Shown in pieces: positions 12,371 to 22,098 of a DNA stretch of 64,000 nucleotides. Location of the stretch: the NCBI GenBank assembly GCA_002708845.1, contig PAPI01000020.1, positions 1 through 64,000 on the forward strand, read 5' to 3'. The notes beneath the pieces were generated by a model. That model ran no database searches. It was not told where the DNA came from and worked only from the letters and a program-made list of their open reading frames with translations. Positions within the stretch are counted from its first letter, which is position 1. Each line of letters begins with the position of its first letter. The position numbers were made by a program, and so were the translations under genes. Source of the DNA: Leeuwenhoekiella sp. (GTDB lineage: Bacteria; Bacteroidota; Bacteroidia; Flavobacteriales; Flavobacteriaceae).

Positions 12371-15169
12371 TTAATTTTTTACTTCTAATTGTACTAGATC
12401 TTCTTTACTTAGGCTTTGTTGCGGATCAAAATCTGCAGAAGCCATATAGTTTAAAACACTGGCATGTAACTGACGCGCAACAGGACGTTTCGATAGATTA
12501 CTTTGAATATCCATCGCACTAAAAATTAATCTACCCGCACCTACTTTAGCCTCAAAAAGATTTGCCAAATCGTTATTGGTAACAAAATTGTCAACCACGC
12601 GTACGATAGGTTTTAGTTGAAGCCCGTTTAACCTGACTGATTTAGACTGTATGCATAAATCCCACCACTGCCATTGCGTGTAGCTTGCTGTGGGAAAATT
12701 AGCCAGTGCCTTATGTTGATTATCAATAAGCAAACCCATAGTACCTGGCTGGTCTGGGAAATGTACCGGGCTCCAGAAAACTGGAACAAATCGACCCTGA
12801 ACACCATTAATATCATTTGGTTGAGGACTCAGCAAAACTGTTTTACCGGCTTCCAGTAGAGCAACGGCTTCAGTAAACGAAGTGGTTTCTACAACTTCAG
12901 TTTCACGTAACTCCGGTTCTTGTGGATATACCCAAATGGGCCAGTGGTTTTTATATGGTGTTCCTTCCAATTCTATTCCTAAAGTCCACGCTGCAGCTTC
13001 CGTAACATTGATGGGGAAGCTTAACGTTCCTAAATTTGGGTTGTTACCAAGAGATAGTTTCAGGTTCTCTAAAGTCATTTCCTTAAGAATCGTACCTTTT
13101 TCGTCCTTAAGGAAAATGTGCAGGTTTTGATTTTCTTTAGGCTCTAAAAAATTAGCGACTTCAATTTTTGCCGTGAAGTTTTCGCCCTGCTCATAAACTG
13201 CTTTTTCAAAACGCGCAAGAGGTACCAGCGGACTGTTAAACTCCCTAAACTCTTCGCCGGTAATGACTCCCTTTGATTCCCAAAAAGCATTTAAAAGACC
13301 AACTAAGGCCGTCCCCTGTCCCGGAAAATCCTGCAATTGCAGTAATTGAAACCCGTCAAAGGCAGGTGTTTTTAACGCCCGTTCAATTTCTTCTTTATAC
13401 AACATAGCGGCCAGTTTACCCGAGGCATAGGTAAAATCTGGCGCCAGATCAATCAATCCCTTCTGTTCCAGATCATTTTTTACAGCTATAAAATTTAGAG
13501 GTTCAAGAACACCCGTGTATTTGGGTATTTCACTTAAATCAGGATAAACCGAGTACTGACCGATTTCATGCGATATTAACGGGACTTCTATTTGTTTACT
13601 GTTTGCAGTATAGTCGTTTTCAAAACCGGGTGGATAATTATTGAATACTCCCTGACCACGAATCCAACCTTTTTGAGTCCACTGGGCTACAAAAAATTCA
13701 TCTTCCGGCTCTGGACGGGTACCTGCCGGCTTTTGAAAGGAAAACGAAGTCGTTGCATATAAATGTCTGGAGTCTTGTTTCTTTAATGTTGCAGTCATAT
13801 CATTGAGTGTCTGCATATCACCCTGCAGTTCGTTACCCATAGACATTAAAACAAACGAAGGATGATTACCGTAATCCCTAAGTATTTTTTGAGCCTCATC
13901 CTTTAAAAACTGAGTAGTTTTAGCATCCTCTCCAACTTTAAGGCTCCAATGTGGTAATTCAACCTGGAGATACATTCCTGCTTCATCAGCCGCCTGAAAT
14001 GCAGCTTCAGGAGGACACCAGCTGTGAAAACGAATGTGATTTAAGCCGTAATTTTTGGCTTGTTCGAAGAGTTTTTTCCACGCTTCAGTTTTCATAGGCG
14101 GGTAGCCTGTTAACGGAAAAATGACGCATTCTAAATTTCCTCTTAGAAAAATGCGATGATCGTTTAAGTGCAGCTCTGCGTTTTTGTTTTCTATTTTTCG
14201 GTAGCCAAAATTTACCTGTGCCGATGTCTCATCATTAGTAATGCGAGCCATATACACATTGGGGTTGAATTCATCCCAAAATTTTAATTCCGCAGGCCGC
14301 TCAACTGTAAAGTTGAAATACGGTCCATCGACCTCAGGACTTTTAATTTCTTTTGAAAACACTACGGCACCTGAAGCATCTAAAAGTTCAAAAAGTACAG
14401 GCTTTACGGTCGCATTCTGCTGCTGATAAGAGACTCGGATTTCATCATTATCAAAATCAGGATAAATTTGAAGGTTTTGCAGTTGATTTGGTGAAGAAGC
14501 TGTTATGTTCATCGCTCCCAGTATACCGTTCCACTTGATTTGTGTATGGTTAGTATATGCGTGGGCCATCTCCTGGTTTACCTTTAGTGGATAACGGTCT
14601 CCGGTAACGTTAATATTTGGATACAAATCTGAATTATCAATTTCCACGGTAAGCAGATGTCGGCCGGGATTTAAGTGCGCCGTGAGGTCATAATTATGAC
14701 TGCCCACCAGACTTTCGCGAGACCCTACCTTTACACTATCAATATAAACCGTAGAACTCCACAATACCCGTTCTAATTTTAAATCAAAACTCTTACCAGA
14801 CCAGTTTTCTGGCACTTGTATTTCCCGTTGATACCAGGCCTTACCAATGTAGGAGTGCTTGCGAGCCAAATTTGATAAGACATAATTATTGAGCGCGGGG
14901 GTAAGTGTGTCTTTCTTACCTATACCAGCATCATCAAGGGTACCCGGCAAGTTTATTTCTTCACCTTCAAACCGATTTAAAAACCAGTTCTCATCCGCTC
15001 CTGTATTTAACGAATCTAATTTTACCGCCCATACACCAGCGAGTTGAATAACCTCTCCGTTAGCAGTTGCTAAAGCCTTATTTTCATCAGAATTATCGTC
15101 ACAGGCAATTAAAAAACACAAAACAATCCATACAAGACCATATTTAGATATTGCTTTAGCAGTAATCAT
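12371..15169 (-). CDS. Divergent GH2 enzyme A, lipoprotein with C-terminal extra domain
   Basis: I place the start at ATG 15169: it gives a lipoprotein signal (LIAC, Cys23) and a 932-residue protein, 4 bp after the upstream sulfatase stop. The longer reading from 15280 would overlap the sulfatase. Domains: sugar-binding jelly-roll (about 45-220), Ig-like domain, GH2 TIM barrel (about 335-640) and a C-terminal region (about 760-930) resembling a Rossmann-like, GATase-type beta-galactosidase accessory domain. Glu447 (MSMGNEL) is the predicted acid/base and Glu535 (SHEIGQ) the predicted nucleophile. It is a paralogue of the 22.1-24.9 kb gene; both share the FPLTGYPP and RFHSWCPPEAAF blocks. The substrate is unknown: beta-galactosidase or beta-glucuronidase activities are both possible. 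Confidence 0.82.
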   Translation of the reverse strand: MITAKAISKYGLVWIVLCFLIACDDNSDENKALATANGEVIQLAGVWAVKLDSLNTGADENWFLNRFEGEEINLPGTLDDAGIGKKDTLTPALNNYVLSNLARKHSYIGKAWYQREIQVPENWSGKSFDLKLERVLWSSTVYIDSVKVGSRESLVGSHNYDLTAHLNPGRHLLTVEIDNSDLYPNINVTGDRYPLKVNQEMAHAYTNHTQIKWNGILGAMNITASSPNQLQNLQIYPDFDNDEIRVSYQQQNATVKPVLFELLDASGAVVFSKEIKSPEVDGPYFNFTVERPAELKFWDEFNPNVYMARITNDETSAQVNFGYRKIENKNAELHLNDHRIFLRGNLECVIFPLTGYPPMKTEAWKKLFEQAKNYGLNHIRFHSWCPPEAAFQAADEAGMYLQVELPHWSLKVGEDAKTTQFLKDEAQKILRDYGNHPSFVLMSMGNELQGDMQTLNDMTATLKKQDSRHLYATTSFSFQKPAGTRPEPEDEFFVAQWTQKGWIRGQGVFNNYPPGFENDYTANSKQIEVPLISHEIGQYSVYPDLSEIPKYTGVLEPLNFIAVKNDLEQKGLIDLAPDFTYASGKLAAMLYKEEIERALKTPAFDGFQLLQLQDFPGQGTALVGLLNAFWESKGVITGEEFREFNSPLVPLARFEKAVYEQGENFTAKIEVANFLEPKENQNLHIFLKDEKGTILKEMTLENLKLSLGNNPNLGTLSFPINVTEAAAWTLGIELEGTPYKNHWPIWVYPQEPELRETEVVETTSFTEAVALLEAGKTVLLSPQPNDINGVQGRFVPVFWSPVHFPDQPGTMGLLIDNQHKALANFPTASYTQWQWWDLCIQSKSVRLNGLQLKPIVRVVDNFVTNNDLANLFEAKVGAGRLIFSAMDIQSNLSKRPVARQLHASVLNYMASADFDPQQSLSKEDLVQLEVKN

Positions 15170-15173
15170 AGTT

Positions 15174-16721
15174 CTATTTGGTTTTTGATGGATTTTTAAA
15201 TATTTCAGACAATTGCTTTTCCAATTCTTCAACAAGCTCCGGGTAATCATTACTAACATTTCTTGTCTCCCCGGGGTCATTTTTTAAGTCAAATAACTGG
15301 GCTTGCGTTAAAAAGCCGGGGTCCACAAACTTAGCAGTCATCCATCCCGGTGTGGTGGCATTTTCTTTAGGCTGAATGTATTTCCAGTGATCTTTACGCA
15401 ACGCATAATTATAAGCCTCCTCAAGTAAATACGTACGAGCCGTATTGGTTTTTCCAGCCCAGGCATCCCAATGTGCTTGACTATCCGGGGCATCCTCATT
15501 TTTAAGTTTCTGGCCTACTAAATCTGCAAGGCTGGCATAAAGGTCCACCTGTGAAAGAAGGGCTTGAGAAGTTCCCGGTTTAATAACTCCGGGCCAGTAA
15601 CAGATTGTTGGCATACGTGTGCCTGCCTCATACACCACATATTTTGAACCTTTATAAGGACCTCCTGGCTTGTGATCACCAACCAATTCGCGGGCGTAAT
15701 CTAAATACCCATCGTCAAGGATGGGACCGTTGTCGCTTGTAAAAATGATAAGCGTCTTTTCCTCTAAGCCTAATTCCTGTAGTTTTTTTGTTACCTCGCC
15801 TACCGCCCAGTCCATTTGAGCAATGACATCTCCGCGTGGTCCCATACTACTCGATCCAATAAATTTGACATTTGCAATTCGAGGTTGGTGTATATCGTGA
15901 AACGAATACATCAGGAAAAAGGGATTATTTTTATTTTTATCAATAAAATCAGTGGCCTTTGTAGTTAAAACAAAAGGTATTTTTTCATCTACCCATAAAG
16001 CTTTTTCTCCACCTTTCATATACCCAATACGACTAATTCCATTGGTTACGGCACTTAGGTGGTAATTGTCTGCGTATTGCTTAAGAAGTTCAGGATTGGT
16101 TCTTCCGGTGGGATAACCGCCCGGAATCTGTTTGCCGTAATTGATCGTAATTGGATCCTCGGGGTCCAGATTTGCTACAAATTGATTTTCCAGAAAAACG
16201 GTTGGTACCCGATCACCGGTTGCAGGTATCAAAAAGCTATAGTCAAAACCTAGTTCTGCCGGTCCTGGTGAAACGCGCTTATTCCAGTCAACATTACCCG
16301 CTCCCAGCCCTAAATGCCATTTCCCTACAATACCGGTGGTATAACCCGCATCCTGAAGTATATCTGCTAGTGTTCTTCGGTTAGGATCAATAATTAAAGG
16401 CGCGTCTCCTTCTAAAATTTGGGCCTTGTTCCTAAACGCATACTGTCCTGTAAGCAAGGAGTAGCGAGAAGGCGTACATGTTGCTGCGGTGCTGTGTGCA
16501 TCTGTGAAATTTAATCCATTATTTGCCAAATAGTCAATGTTGGGTGTTTTTACACCTTTCGCTCCGTTTACACCAATATCGCCGTACCCAAGATCGTCAA
16601 TGTAGATGAGCACTATATTGGGTTTATCAGTACTCTTTTGACAATTTCCTGAACTAAAAAAGATCAGAAAAACCGCTAGAATGAAAAAAGGCTTCATCTG
16701 TATGTGTCTGTTTAGATTCAT
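15174..16721 (-). CDS. Type I sulfatase (S1)
   Basis: A 515-residue sulfatase with an N-terminal signal sequence (a Cys at 27 after SGN is a possible but atypical lipobox). Residues IYIDDLGYGD bind the metal, and the formylglycine motif TCTPSRYSLLTGQY centres on Cys82. GKWHLG and FTSDNGP are present. The pattern ATGDRVPTV and overall length resemble subfamily S1_15, known for 6-O-sulfated galactose or N-acetylgalactosamine; this is an estimate by eye. An internal ATG at 16697 would remove eight residues and is an alternative start. It sits 11 bp after the next upstream sulfatase, so two sulfatases of different type are encoded in tandem. Confidence 0.88.
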   Translation of the reverse strand: MNLNRHIQMKPFFILAVFLIFFSSGNCQKSTDKPNIVLIYIDDLGYGDIGVNGAKGVKTPNIDYLANNGLNFTDAHSTAATCTPSRYSLLTGQYAFRNKAQILEGDAPLIIDPNRRTLADILQDAGYTTGIVGKWHLGLGAGNVDWNKRVSPGPAELGFDYSFLIPATGDRVPTVFLENQFVANLDPEDPITINYGKQIPGGYPTGRTNPELLKQYADNYHLSAVTNGISRIGYMKGGEKALWVDEKIPFVLTTKATDFIDKNKNNPFFLMYSFHDIHQPRIANVKFIGSSSMGPRGDVIAQMDWAVGEVTKKLQELGLEEKTLIIFTSDNGPILDDGYLDYARELVGDHKPGGPYKGSKYVVYEAGTRMPTICYWPGVIKPGTSQALLSQVDLYASLADLVGQKLKNEDAPDSQAHWDAWAGKTNTARTYLLEEAYNYALRKDHWKYIQPKENATTPGWMTAKFVDPGFLTQAQLFDLKNDPGETRNVSNDYPELVEELEKQLSEIFKNPSKTK

Positions 16722-16732
16722 TTTTGCGTTCT

Positions 16733-18730
16733 TTATTCCGTGTTATTGGTCAGGCCTTCTAAATTCAGAAAATCAAGACAGGCCGCTTTGACTTTATAAG
16801 GAGCATCAGAGGCATTCAATTCTGTAACTGCCTCTATAAAAGGCGTTCTCTCATTTGTATACAACAGGTAGTTTACAATCATAAGAGCGATATTGGGCTC
16901 TTCGGCATTTATATGATGTTTTAAAACTTCAAGGGACTTCTCATCTTCTTTCAGGTTATAGAGCAGCATAGCCAAAGTCACTTTCGCAGGTAGATAGTTT
17001 TCGCCCAGATGAGCACTAATTTTTTTTATTTGCTTTTGTTTTAAGACCTCACTCGAATTATATAAACCGAGAGCGGCCCAGTATCTAACAAACTTATTGG
17101 GGTGTTCAAGATCGTTTAAGAGGTTGGATATACTTTGATCATCTGTTTGCCCCACGAGTTTCGCAGTGTTTAAAATTTCGCGAAGCGGAAAAAAATCAAT
17201 ATTCATTCGCTGATCATACGGTACATCGGTTTGCGAAAGCTGTGCAATTTCATATTCGGGCATAAACATAATATCCCGGGAAGAAACAATATGTTTAAAT
17301 AAAGAATCCCGCATACGACTCAAAACTTGATCATACTCCGGCGATGTCGCAAGGTTATTGGTTTCCCACTTATCATTTTTAAGATCATACAGTACCTCTA
17401 CCGGTCTGGATGCGAAAACCTCACTTTGAACAGCGTTGAGTTTACCGTTTTTTAAATCTTCACGCATCTGCTGGGTTATCTCACCAATATTTATATAATT
17501 AATGTGTTTCAACTCCGGGAAAAACGGCATGAAATTTCGGGAGTACATATACCGCCCATCAGTAACCGAACGCACCAGATCCAGACCATTGTCGGCTCGG
17601 TCAGAAGCTAAATACACATATTCGGGCCATTCTTCATCTGTATTGCCTAGCAGCTTTTTACCTTCTAAATATTCAGGAACGGTAACGCCTGCCAGATCAA
17701 GTACGGTAGGCGCAAGATCTTCAAAGGTGAGAAGTCTATCTGAAACCACCCCGGTTTTTCCCTCTGGAGCCAGATGTTTATAGCGCTCTGGTAACCAGAC
17801 AATAAATGGAACCCGATAGCCCAGGCCAATCCCGTTTGTTTTCATTCTGGGCATTCCCTCCCCGTGGTCTGCGAAAATAAAAACGATGGTATTCTCCATC
17901 AATCCTTCCTGCTTTAAGCGTGTAAGTAACTTCCCAATTTTAATGTCAGTAAGTTTTAAGGAGTTATAGACCCGTGCCATTTGCCTGCGCATCTCGGGGC
18001 TGTCACGGTATATAGAAGGCATACTGAAGGCCGTATCTGCAATCCAGTGTTTCTCATGAAGTTCATTAAATTCTAAAGGGTCATCATTCGCTGCATCTAT
18101 CACCTGACTCGAAGCAGACTGAAAATAAGGAACCGAATTGACATCATCACTTCCCTTAGGCAGGTATGCTAAAACATTCTTTTCATACCATTCGTAAGAC
18201 ATAGACATCGTGCGCGATTGATGCGAATCTGGAATATTAAAAACGGAGAAAAATGGCTGATCCTTTTCCCTGTTCCACCATCCTGCATTATTTGAGCTTT
18301 CGTCCCAGGTTTCTGCGATAAAGCTGCGCTCATCATTAACGTTATAGTCAGTTTTTGAGTTGTTTGTCACGTAATAGCCTGCATCCCTAAGGTATTTTGG
18401 AAATCCTTTTACAAAATCAGGAATCTTGTAATTACTGCGGTGGTTACCGGTTCCCAATTTATAAGTAGGTACACCTGTAATAATAGCGGTACGACTGGGA
18501 GAACAAACGGTATTGGTAGAAAAGGCACTGGTGTATCGTATACCTTCAGCGGCCATTTTATCAATCACAGGGGTCTCTGCATCTGCATCGCCGTAACAGC
18601 CTATAAACTGAGGAGAAGTATCTTCAAATGTTATCCATAAAATATTGGGCTTTTCCTGCGCAAATGTCGAAAAGACAACACATACCAATAAAAGTCCCAA
18701 CATTTGTTTTTTGAAATACTTCAACCTCAT
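16733..18730 (-). CDS. Type I sulfatase with C-terminal helical-repeat extension
   Basis: A 665-residue exported sulfatase (signal peptide about 1-24, STFAQ). The N-terminal start is unusual, ILWITFEDTSP instead of the common DDLG block. The formylglycine motif VCSPSRTAIITG (Cys76) is intact, and FADHGEGMPR serves as the later catalytic block. After about residue 510 the protein continues with an alpha-helical segment (NDLEHPNKFVRYWAALGL and similar) that looks like HEAT repeats. This layout is found in the larger N-sulfatase-like S1 groups. Its role is to remove a third kind of sulfate group; specificity is unknown. It is 7 bp downstream of the DUF5107 gene in the same operon. Confidence 0.86.
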   Translation of the reverse strand: MRLKYFKKQMLGLLLVCVVFSTFAQEKPNILWITFEDTSPQFIGCYGDADAETPVIDKMAAEGIRYTSAFSTNTVCSPSRTAIITGVPTYKLGTGNHRSNYKIPDFVKGFPKYLRDAGYYVTNNSKTDYNVNDERSFIAETWDESSNNAGWWNREKDQPFFSVFNIPDSHQSRTMSMSYEWYEKNVLAYLPKGSDDVNSVPYFQSASSQVIDAANDDPLEFNELHEKHWIADTAFSMPSIYRDSPEMRRQMARVYNSLKLTDIKIGKLLTRLKQEGLMENTIVFIFADHGEGMPRMKTNGIGLGYRVPFIVWLPERYKHLAPEGKTGVVSDRLLTFEDLAPTVLDLAGVTVPEYLEGKKLLGNTDEEWPEYVYLASDRADNGLDLVRSVTDGRYMYSRNFMPFFPELKHINYINIGEITQQMREDLKNGKLNAVQSEVFASRPVEVLYDLKNDKWETNNLATSPEYDQVLSRMRDSLFKHIVSSRDIMFMPEYEIAQLSQTDVPYDQRMNIDFFPLREILNTAKLVGQTDDQSISNLLNDLEHPNKFVRYWAALGLYNSSEVLKQKQIKKISAHLGENYLPAKVTLAMLLYNLKEDEKSLEVLKHHINAEEPNIALMIVNYLLYTNERTPFIEAVTELNASDAPYKVKAACLDFLNLEGLTNNTE

Positions 18731-18737
18731 CTTTAAT

Positions 18738-21700
18738 TTATTTTACGGCTACCGCTGCATGTGTCATACGCTGGTGCAAATGAGCAGATAAATGGTACAA
18801 GTCTGCATTCGCAACAGTTTTAAAAGCTGCTTCAGCTTCCTGCAAATTATTAAGTCCCAGAGCACCAAGACCTATCAAATACTGGCAATGTATGCGATTA
18901 CGAACCTGCAAATCTTCTTCCCAGATTAATAAATCGGGTAATGAAATGGCAAAGTAGTCGAGTTTCACGTCGTCATTCATATGCTCTTTGCCATAATTGA
19001 GTAAGTTTTCAAAACGGGTTACAGCTTCTTTTTCCTTACCTAATTTTCGTAGCGCAAGTCCCTGATAGAAAATCTTGTCTGGTTGCTGATCGTTATAAAA
19101 AATTGCCGGACTGGGATCACTTAATCCCTCTGAGGCTGTTTCCCAGGCACCCCTGGCTTTTTTCATATCGCCCAGTTGCTCCCAGGCACAACCCAACCAA
19201 TAGAAAATATCGTTCTCCTGTGCACCAAAGAGTTTACCTTCTCCCAAATTATGAGGGTATACCTGAGCGGCTTCCAAATGCGAAATCGCTTCCTCCGGCT
19301 GCTCCTTGGAAAGGCACTCTTTTGCCAGTTCAACGTGAGTGTTTATATGTTGAAACGGAACCTTCCCCTCACCTCCTTCCCAGGGATGAAACTGCCGCTT
19401 CTCTATTAACTCCAGAGCTTTATGATGATTTCCTTTAAAATTGTAAAGACTTATGCGCTCAAGGTAAAGATCATCCCGAGAACGGGTAAGTTCTAGATGC
19501 TCTTCAAGCAATGAAAGCCTTTTTTCTACGGAAACATTGATTTTTTTGTATAACTGGTCTAACTCCATCAACAATCTGGAATCTTCAGAATCAAGTGTAA
19601 AAGCGTATTCAAGATGTTGACGAGCGCGGTCTTTCTCATTGGTTTTATTGTAGTATAAGAGCGCCAGATTACGGTGGGTGATCGCATTTTTATCGTCAAG
19701 CTTTACCGAAGTTTCCCAACATTTCTGAGCTTCTTTGTATTGTCTTGATGCATACCAGAAATTACCCAGATAATACGAGGCTTTGGCATCTTCAGGATTA
19801 AAATTTATTGCAGCCCTAAGTGCCAAAACTTCTTCCAAACGACTTGGAAAACAATAATCTGACGGACTTTTTTGCGCTGTTTTGTACCAGATGGAAGCAC
19901 TGCTGGTATCACCCAGTTGCTCGTAAAAGTAACCTGCAAAATAACCTATCATTGGGTAACAATCTTTATCTTCAGAACTTTCAGATAACAAGACATCTAA
20001 AGCTGTTTTGAATTCACCGGCCTGAGCATAATCTAATGCAAATTCTATAAAGTTATGCTCATAACCACGGACCAGACTTTTGAAATTCTTCAGGTCATCT
20101 GTCGAATTGCTCAACAGGTACTTTTCATATAAAACCCCAAAATTGAATCGGTCTATTTTAAGAGAGTCTTCTACGAGTTGCTGTGCCGTTTCTATACGCC
20201 CCAGTTTTCTCAGAATAACTACTTTTAAATGTCGTGCTTTATGATTGTGCCAGTTATTGATAAGGGCTTTATCTACCAGTTCAAGGGCTTTCGTTAAATC
20301 GCCGCGACCGCAATCTATTTGTGCCAGATTGAAATATCCGGCGGCCTGCCAGGCGGCATTCCAGCAGGATTTAAAAAATGCCTGATAGGCTTCTTCTTTT
20401 CGACCTAAATAATTAAGTACAACTCCTTTATTGAAATAAGGCTCCCCGTCATAGGGATTGGGATTTCTGGTTGTTAAGGTTTCTATTGCCGTATCAAAGT
20501 AAGCATGAGCTTCTTCAAATTGACCGCGCTTGAGTTTCCATAATCCCATTGCATTGTTGTTGCGTACATCGCCGGGAGCTCTTCTCAAAGCTTCAAGATA
20601 ATAGGCTGTAGGATCAAAGGTTGCATGACGGTACTGCTCCAGATGTAAGCCGTTAAGAAATAAATCTTCTACGGTGTCAATTTCTTTGGGCTCTTTTGCT
20701 GCTTTTGCAGCATCTGGTATATCTCCCATCTCATCATTACCCGGGGACCAACTTACCAGCACCGTACCCGAAGCATCTTTAAGAGTTGCCACGAGGTCTT
20801 TATATTCTGAAGTACCCACGTCTATCAACGTATCAAAACCGTTTGCAGGATCGAGATCAAGTGTTTCTTCCAAACATAGTTTAGAACCACACTGCAGGCT
20901 TATCGTACAATTGTTGTACACTCCTGTAACATAAAATTTTAGCCTGGCTTTATCAGCTTCCATCTCCAGGTTAAGCAACGCCTCTTTGGTGGCATTTTTA
21001 ACTACACCTACATTATAATACGGCATAAAATACTGCTTGAAACTTTTCTCTTCATAGGGTTGCATCCAGGAAAAGTCTGGCTGATTGTCTGTATAGACTC
21101 CGCACATCAACTCAATATAAGGACCATCTTCATCGGTAAGATTGCGGTCCCAGGCATGGCCAAAATCACCATTACCCCAGGTCCATTGTTTTTTACCGGG
21201 CGACACATTATGATCTGCCACGTGTAATAAGCCCCCTTTGCTGTCATTCTCATAACCGCCAACAAAGTCATACTTTGAAGTAATCGCCATATATGAAGTA
21301 GGTACGGGAATATTTTTATAGCGCGAAATGTCAGTTCCGGGTGAGTAATCTACTTTGTAATATTCTCCTTTAGCGATCGGAAATTCAGATACATCACGCT
21401 TACCGTGGTCAAAAACAGCATTTACATCTGGTGGAAAAACCGACTGATAATGGTCGTTTACCGCAACTGCAGGATTTGCCCACCATAAAAAAGTTTGGGG
21501 ATGCGGAGTACGGTTATATAGCTGTGCTTTAATCTCTAAATAGGCCTTATCAGGATGTAAGGTAAAGCCCGCCATTCCTTTTGTGCGGAACATACGCTCA
21601 AGTTCACTTACCCATACGGTAATGCTTCCATCCTCATTTTCTTCAATATATGAATCAGTTGGATCATAAGTACTTGGGCGGTGATGCTGTGGCCAGTTAA

Positions 21701-22049
21701 ACTCAATTCCTCCTGAAATCCAGGGACCTGTTAAACCAACCAGTGCAGGTTTGATCACATGATTGTAATACACAAAATCACGTTCGCGTATTTTATCATA
21801 AGCACGCTGAATTCTTCCGCCTAAAGCAGGGAGAATCATCAGTTTTAAATAATCATTCTCTATAAAAATAACATCCCATTCTTTATCTACTTTTTCATCA
21901 CTGATTTGCTCAATAACGGGATGGGGATAAACTGACCCCGTGCTGGCCTGATATACCCGCTTTTCTAAAAAAACAGGATATTTCTCAGGCGTGCCTACTT
22001 CATAGGTAGGTATCACGATTGTTTCTCTCCAGGCTTTAACTGTACTCAT
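18738..22049 (-). CDS. DUF5107 domain protein with TPR repeats, probably cytoplasmic
   Basis: A 1103-residue protein that starts MSTVKAWRE without a signal peptide or lipobox, unlike nearly every other enzyme gene in the operon. Residues about 1-400 form a DUF5107 domain with a galactose-mutarotase-like beta-sandwich look (LPALGGRIQRAYDK, GIEFNWPQHHRPSTYDP, ENEDGSITVWV). Residues about 470-1100 are a long series of TPR helices, for example SYYLGNFWYASRQYKEAQKC and ALRKLGKEKEAVTRFENLL. DUF5107-TPR proteins recur in polysaccharide loci but I know of no settled activity. Here it could act on an imported oligosaccharide or bind sugars for regulation. Its place between a GH2 and three sulfatases, and the MFS permease in the same operon, fit an intracellular catabolic step. 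Confidence 0.8.
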   Translation of the reverse strand: MSTVKAWRETIVIPTYEVGTPEKYPVFLEKRVYQASTGSVYPHPVIEQISDEKVDKEWDVIFIENDYLKLMILPALGGRIQRAYDKIRERDFVYYNHVIKPALVGLTGPWISGGIEFNWPQHHRPSTYDPTDSYIEENEDGSITVWVSELERMFRTKGMAGFTLHPDKAYLEIKAQLYNRTPHPQTFLWWANPAVAVNDHYQSVFPPDVNAVFDHGKRDVSEFPIAKGEYYKVDYSPGTDISRYKNIPVPTSYMAITSKYDFVGGYENDSKGGLLHVADHNVSPGKKQWTWGNGDFGHAWDRNLTDEDGPYIELMCGVYTDNQPDFSWMQPYEEKSFKQYFMPYYNVGVVKNATKEALLNLEMEADKARLKFYVTGVYNNCTISLQCGSKLCLEETLDLDPANGFDTLIDVGTSEYKDLVATLKDASGTVLVSWSPGNDEMGDIPDAAKAAKEPKEIDTVEDLFLNGLHLEQYRHATFDPTAYYLEALRRAPGDVRNNNAMGLWKLKRGQFEEAHAYFDTAIETLTTRNPNPYDGEPYFNKGVVLNYLGRKEEAYQAFFKSCWNAAWQAAGYFNLAQIDCGRGDLTKALELVDKALINNWHNHKARHLKVVILRKLGRIETAQQLVEDSLKIDRFNFGVLYEKYLLSNSTDDLKNFKSLVRGYEHNFIEFALDYAQAGEFKTALDVLLSESSEDKDCYPMIGYFAGYFYEQLGDTSSASIWYKTAQKSPSDYCFPSRLEEVLALRAAINFNPEDAKASYYLGNFWYASRQYKEAQKCWETSVKLDDKNAITHRNLALLYYNKTNEKDRARQHLEYAFTLDSEDSRLLMELDQLYKKINVSVEKRLSLLEEHLELTRSRDDLYLERISLYNFKGNHHKALELIEKRQFHPWEGGEGKVPFQHINTHVELAKECLSKEQPEEAISHLEAAQVYPHNLGEGKLFGAQENDIFYWLGCAWEQLGDMKKARGAWETASEGLSDPSPAIFYNDQQPDKIFYQGLALRKLGKEKEAVTRFENLLNYGKEHMNDDVKLDYFAISLPDLLIWEEDLQVRNRIHCQYLIGLGALGLNNLQEAEAAFKTVANADLYHLSAHLHQRMTHAAVAVK

Positions 22050-22098
22050 ATTCGTTACTCTTTAAATTCTCTTACTTCAGAATTAAACACTTACTTAT

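Noticed and set aside
15170-15280. N-terminal extension of the divergent GH2 enzyme A into the sulfatase gene
   Set aside because: It would overlap the sulfatase by ~105 bp and place the lipoprotein signal 37 residues inside the protein; ATG 15169 gives a normal lipoprotein start.
19103-19438. 111-codon plus-strand frame inside the DUF5107-TPR gene
   Set aside because: It lies antisense to a well-supported gene, is rich in Pro/Arg as expected of a shadow frame, and has no family resemblance.
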